NCBI RefSeq assembly: GCF_031846325.1
Contig: NZ_JAVRHZ010000001.1
Coordinates: 620,001 to 684,000 of the forward strand
Direction: 5' to 3'
From: Patiriisocius_A hiemis
GTDB lineage: Bacteria > Bacteroidota > Bacteroidia > Flavobacteriales > Flavobacteriaceae
Length of the DNA: 64,000 nucleotides
Shown here: positions 61,080-64,000 of the stretch, piece after piece
Layout: each line of letters begins with the position of its first letter
Position numbering within the stretch: the stretch's first letter is position 1
Program-made: the position numbers and the translations under genes
Notes under the pieces: generated by a model
Database searches by the model: none
Told to the model about the DNA's origin: nothing
The model's input: the letters and a program-made list of their open reading frames with translations, nothing else

Positions 61080-62006
61080 ATGAACCTTTACTTCTCTTTT
61101 TTATCTACATTAAGCCTTTTAGTTTTATTTTCAGGTTGTACTTCAAAACAAAAAGACACAACACTATTAAATACCGAAATTGTTTCAGCTTCTAATACAG
61201 TAAAAAAAAGAGAGTTGTCACAAGATTTTAATGAATATTGGTATGCTGGTAATGCAGAAATAACTTCATATAAACTATCACAAGAACGTTATGGAGAATT
61301 AAGAGAGGGTAACGCGGTAACTATTTTTGTTACTGAAGATTTTGTGCCTAAAAAACAAGTAAAAGCAGACAGTCCTTCCGAAGAAAACATCCCAGTTTTA
61401 AAATTAAACAGAACCAAAAAATTTCTAACAGGTATTTACCCATACTCCATCATGACAAGTACCTTTAGTCCTGTTGCTTCAACAGAAAATGCATTGAAGG
61501 TAACAAACTCTGTACAAGAGTGGTGCGGACAAGTTTTTATGCAACTTAATAATAAGTCTGAGTATGAAATAAACTCCTACTCGTATTTTGAAAGTGAAGG
61601 TGACCAATCCCTTCAACTAAAAAAAGATTGGCTAGAGGATGAAATCTGGAGTCTGATTAGAATACACCCAGAAGAATTACCAACTGGAGATATTATGATG
61701 ATACCTTCTTTTGAGTCTATTCGTCTTCGCCATAAAGAAATAAAAGCCTATACAGCCTTCGCAAACTTAAAGCAAGGTGATTCTATAAGTTCATACTCAT
61801 TAAACTATCCTAATTTGCAAAGAGAACTTAAAATTTACTTTCAAAGTGAATTTCCGTATCAAATTGAAAAATGGGAAGAAATAAATGGAGCTAACAATAC
61901 CGAATCTCTTAAAACAACTGCTACTAGGCTAAAAACAATAAAGACAGCATATTGGAGGCAAAATAATAACAAAGATGTTGTACTTCGAGATTCTTTAGGG
62001 CTCTAA
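61080..62006 (+). CDS. Hypothetical lipoprotein, 308 aa
   Basis: A lipoprotein (lipobox LFSGC, Cys near residue 20) starting at the ATG at 61080. A longer in-frame start at 61035 would place the signal peptide internally and is rejected. It is rich in Lys, Glu and beta-strand segments, with a conserved-looking CGQVFMQLNNKSEYEINSYSYFESEGD in the middle. Relatives in flavobacteria are sometimes called 'septum formation inhibitor Maf', but it lacks the Maf signature; the label probably comes from the neighbour. The function is unknown. Confidence 0.75.
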   Translation: MNLYFSFLSTLSLLVLFSGCTSKQKDTTLLNTEIVSASNTVKKRELSQDFNEYWYAGNAEITSYKLSQERYGELREGNAVTIFVTEDFVPKKQVKADSPSEENIPVLKLNRTKKFLTGIYPYSIMTSTFSPVASTENALKVTNSVQEWCGQVFMQLNNKSEYEINSYSYFESEGDQSLQLKKDWLEDEIWSLIRIHPEELPTGDIMMIPSFESIRLRHKEIKAYTAFANLKQGDSISSYSLNYPNLQRELKIYFQSEFPYQIEKWEEINGANNTESLKTTATRLKTIKTAYWRQNNNKDVVLRDSLGL

Positions 62007-62053
62007 TGTAAAATCAACCTTTTTAAGTATATTTGGGAAAAATTGCAATCCTA

Positions 62054-63802
62054 ATGACTACAACTACATTTTTAAAAAGAAGTCTGTATACTTTTACATT
62101 CTTTTTTACAGCTACTTTATTTGCACAACAAGTAGTCCCACATTACAAAACCCAAGAAGAGAAAGACCAACTCTCATCTTATAATTTTAAGAGATCCGTA
62201 CTAACAGATCCTCCTGTTGGAGAAGTTCGTACAATGGCAGAATGGGAAGAAGTAGAATACCTCGTAGTTACATGGGAACCTAATTTTCCGAACATATTAA
62301 GACAAATAGTAGCAGCTGCTGTAGAAGAGTGTAAAGTAATTATTACTACACAAAATGAAACTTCTGTTTCAAACTATTTATCTTCTAATGGAGTAGATTT
62401 AACCAATGTAATTTTTATGGATGAAGATTGGGACACCATTTGGATTCGTGATTACGGCGGGAATACTATTTATTCTGATGATGTAGGCGATAGAGCACTT
62501 GTAGATTGGATTTATAATAGACCAAGACCTAATGATGATATAATTCCATCAGCACATTCTAATTTACAAGGAATTCCTATTTACATAACAGACTCCGGAA
62601 CAAACGATTTAGTTAATACTGGAGGTAATTTTATGAGTGACGGACTTGGAAATGCCTTTGCTTCAGAATTAATACTAGAAGAAAATGAACCTGGAAATCC
62701 ATATGGGGTATCACCAAAAACTGAAGCAGAAATTGATGCTATAATGGAAGCTTACATGGGAATTGACAACTATATTAAAATGACTGCACTTCCATTTGAT
62801 ATTATTAATCATATAGATATGCACATGAAGCTACTAGATGAAGAAACATTGCTAGTTAGTGAATATCCAGAAGGTGTTGCTGATGGTCCACAAATTGAAG
62901 AGAATATAAATTATGTACTTTCCAACTTTATGAGTCCATTTGGGACACCTTATAAAGTGAAGAGAATCGCAGCCCCACCAAGTGAGTCTGGCAACTATCC
63001 AGATAATGGAGGTTTTTATAGAAACTATACAAATTCAATATTCATTAATAAAACTATTTTAATTCCTCTATATCGTCCAGAAGTAGATGGTCCTGCTCTT
63101 GCCCAATGGGAAGAAATGATGCCAGGTTATAATATAGTAGGAATCGATGTGGATAATCCTGGAGAAAACCTAATTGCTCAAGTAGGAGCTATACATTGCA
63201 TTACACACAGCATTGGAGTTTCAGACCCATTATGGATTGTACATCAACCTATTGCAGATGCGGCACCTAGTGAAACTGTAACTGTAGATGCGATGATAAA
63301 GCATAATTCTGGTATTGCTAGTGCTTCAGTTTTTTGGAGAACTGAAGGTAGCACAAACTATACTGAAGTACCAATGACATTAGATAGCGGTGATACTTGG
63401 ACAACAGACCTTAGTATTCCAAGTTCTGAAGAAGAAATAGAGTATTATATAAAAGGAACCGCAACATCTGGAAAAACCATTAATAGACCCATTGTAGCAC
63501 CAGAAGGGTATTGGAAAATTAATGTGGATGGAGTTTTAAATACTGAAGAGTTTACTACTGAAAGTATAAGAGGCCCATATCCCAACCCAACAGATGCTAC
63601 AGTAAAGTTTACATTACCTACTAGAGCCGAAATTAATAGCGTAAGTATATATAACATTCTTGGGCAAAAAGTTCAGGAGATTACTATCCAAAGAGATATT
63701 TCAATCTTAGAACTTTCATTAGAAAATTATGAAACCGGAATGTATTTTATTCAGTTTAATGCATCTCAAGGAGCAGTAACTAAAAAAGTGGTTAAGAAGT
63801 AG
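62054..63802 (+). CDS. Secreted peptidylarginine/agmatine deiminase-like enzyme with T9SS sorting domain
   Basis: A 582-residue protein. The start is the ATG at 62054; a TTG 21 bases upstream is less likely. A signal peptide ends near LFAQ. Residues about 55-400 form a guanidino-group hydrolase domain, with the catalytic pattern seen in Porphyromonas gingivalis PPAD: Asp133 (WIRDYGG), His253 (NHIDMHMK) and Cys382 (GAIHCITHSIG). An Ig-like region (about 405-490) and a T9SS sorting domain (about 505-582, GPYPNPTDATVKF and ETGMYFIQFN) follow. It should be exported and may make citrulline from arginine residues, or hydrolyse agmatine. Confidence 0.85.
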   Translation: MTTTTFLKRSLYTFTFFFTATLFAQQVVPHYKTQEEKDQLSSYNFKRSVLTDPPVGEVRTMAEWEEVEYLVVTWEPNFPNILRQIVAAAVEECKVIITTQNETSVSNYLSSNGVDLTNVIFMDEDWDTIWIRDYGGNTIYSDDVGDRALVDWIYNRPRPNDDIIPSAHSNLQGIPIYITDSGTNDLVNTGGNFMSDGLGNAFASELILEENEPGNPYGVSPKTEAEIDAIMEAYMGIDNYIKMTALPFDIINHIDMHMKLLDEETLLVSEYPEGVADGPQIEENINYVLSNFMSPFGTPYKVKRIAAPPSESGNYPDNGGFYRNYTNSIFINKTILIPLYRPEVDGPALAQWEEMMPGYNIVGIDVDNPGENLIAQVGAIHCITHSIGVSDPLWIVHQPIADAAPSETVTVDAMIKHNSGIASASVFWRTEGSTNYTEVPMTLDSGDTWTTDLSIPSSEEEIEYYIKGTATSGKTINRPIVAPEGYWKINVDGVLNTEEFTTESIRGPYPNPTDATVKFTLPTRAEINSVSIYNILGQKVQEITIQRDISILELSLENYETGMYFIQFNASQGAVTKKVVKK

Positions 63803-63832
63803 TTTTAACTGTTAAAGAAATCTCAACAAATA

Positions 63833-63861
63833 TTGCTAAGGGTGTATTTTGGGTATCTTTG
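63833..63861 (+). promoter_or_regulatory. Promoter of the PIG-L deacetylase gene
   Basis: TTG at 63833-63835, an 18-base spacer, and TATCTTTG at 63854-63861, a full match to TAnnTTTG. The start codon is 35 bases downstream. Confidence 0.6.
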
Positions 63862-63895
63862 AGATAACAATCTTAAAAACTTAAAATACACCTTT

Positions 63896-64000
63896 ATGCG
63901 TTATATACTTACGTTACTGGTACTGTTTATTTATAGTCCTTCCCTCCTAGCACAACAACCTCAAAAGCCAACAACTTCAGAAATTTACCATAACCTTCAA
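63896..64000 (+). CDS. PIG-L family deacetylase (N-terminal part, runs off the window)
   Basis: Only 35 codons are inside the window. A signal peptide ends near LLAQ, followed by QPQKPTTSEIYHNLQ. The KP-[TS]-x-x-EIY-x-x-[IL]Q segment is the typical start of large exported flavobacterial PIG-L deacetylases, where the zinc motif HPDDE follows soon after. That motif is outside the window, so the call is provisional. Confidence 0.6.
   Translation, partial: MRYILTLLVLFIYSPSLLAQQPQKPTTSEIYHNLQ

Noticed and set aside
61080..62006. Label 'septum formation inhibitor Maf' for the lipoprotein
   Set aside because: It lacks the ASGSPRR signature, has a lipobox, and lies next to the real Maf gene, from which the label probably comes.

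Overview
This 64 kb window looks like part of a chromosome from a marine-type member of the Flavobacteriaceae (Bacteroidota). The DNA is AT-rich throughout. Several intergenic regions carry the Bacteroidota -7 promoter element TAnnTTTG, and Shine-Dalgarno sequences are generally absent. Three genes have TTG as their only plausible start. The gene content is typical of the group: a type IX secretion (T9SS) component (porQ), two proteins with T9SS C-terminal sorting domains, many short-tailed lipoproteins, a TonB-dependent receptor, a UMF1-family MFS transporter and a Lys/Glu/Ala-extended ribosomal protein S1. I see no rRNA, tRNA, insertion sequence, prophage or CRISPR array.

Layout. 1-5900: mixed housekeeping genes (start of a succinate-semialdehyde dehydrogenase, DUF2461, DJ-1/PfpI, CorA, a membrane LytTR regulator, a serine hydrolase). 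5920-13094: a complete, compact histidine operon on the minus strand (hisG-D-C-B-H-A-F-IE), preceded by a his leader peptide with six His codons and an intrinsic terminator, which is a classic ribosome-mediated attenuator. 13231-16521: a translationally coupled OmpA-like / helix-hairpin-helix / sodium symporter operon. 16577-18574: pyrR-pyrB with a palindrome at the predicted transcription start. 18598-22024: rpsA with a long structured leader, then three tiny unannotated peptide genes on the opposite strand, then cmk. 22024-25578: porQ and lon. 25809-28738: an ECF sigma / anti-sigma / DUF4097 / GIN-domain operon. 28817-35663: lipoproteins, an MFS transporter, an M48 protease, two msrB genes and lpdA. 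35712-39429: five outer-membrane beta-barrel genes around aroQ, four of them a tandem array with individual terminators, next to xerD. 41522-43949: rny, a rod-shaped RNA that fits 6S RNA, zapA and a coiled-coil protein. 44086-54929: M23 peptidase, TonB receptor, cysteine desulfurase, Ca-binding-repeat lipoprotein, Smr protein, a T9SS cargo protein, two small membrane proteins and a membrane LuxR-type regulator. 55000-58161: a fused cytochrome c maturation protein. 58242-62006: DUF2520, KdsC-like phosphatase, UbiA prenyltransferase, Maf and a lipoprotein. 62054-64000: a secreted peptidylarginine/agmatine deiminase-like enzyme with a T9SS tail, then the start of a PIG-L deacetylase.

The most notable unannotated items are these. 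(1) Three small basic peptide genes lie between rpsA and cmk (20933-21300). The first two are 27-residue paralogues that differ mostly at synonymous sites. (2) The his attenuator has an 18-codon leader peptide. (3) A 162-nt structured RNA next to zapA matches the genomic position of 6S RNA in other bacteria. (4) rpsA has a long leader with two stacked hairpins directly before its start codon. All calls were made by reading the sequence and from family knowledge; no database searches or folding programs were run.
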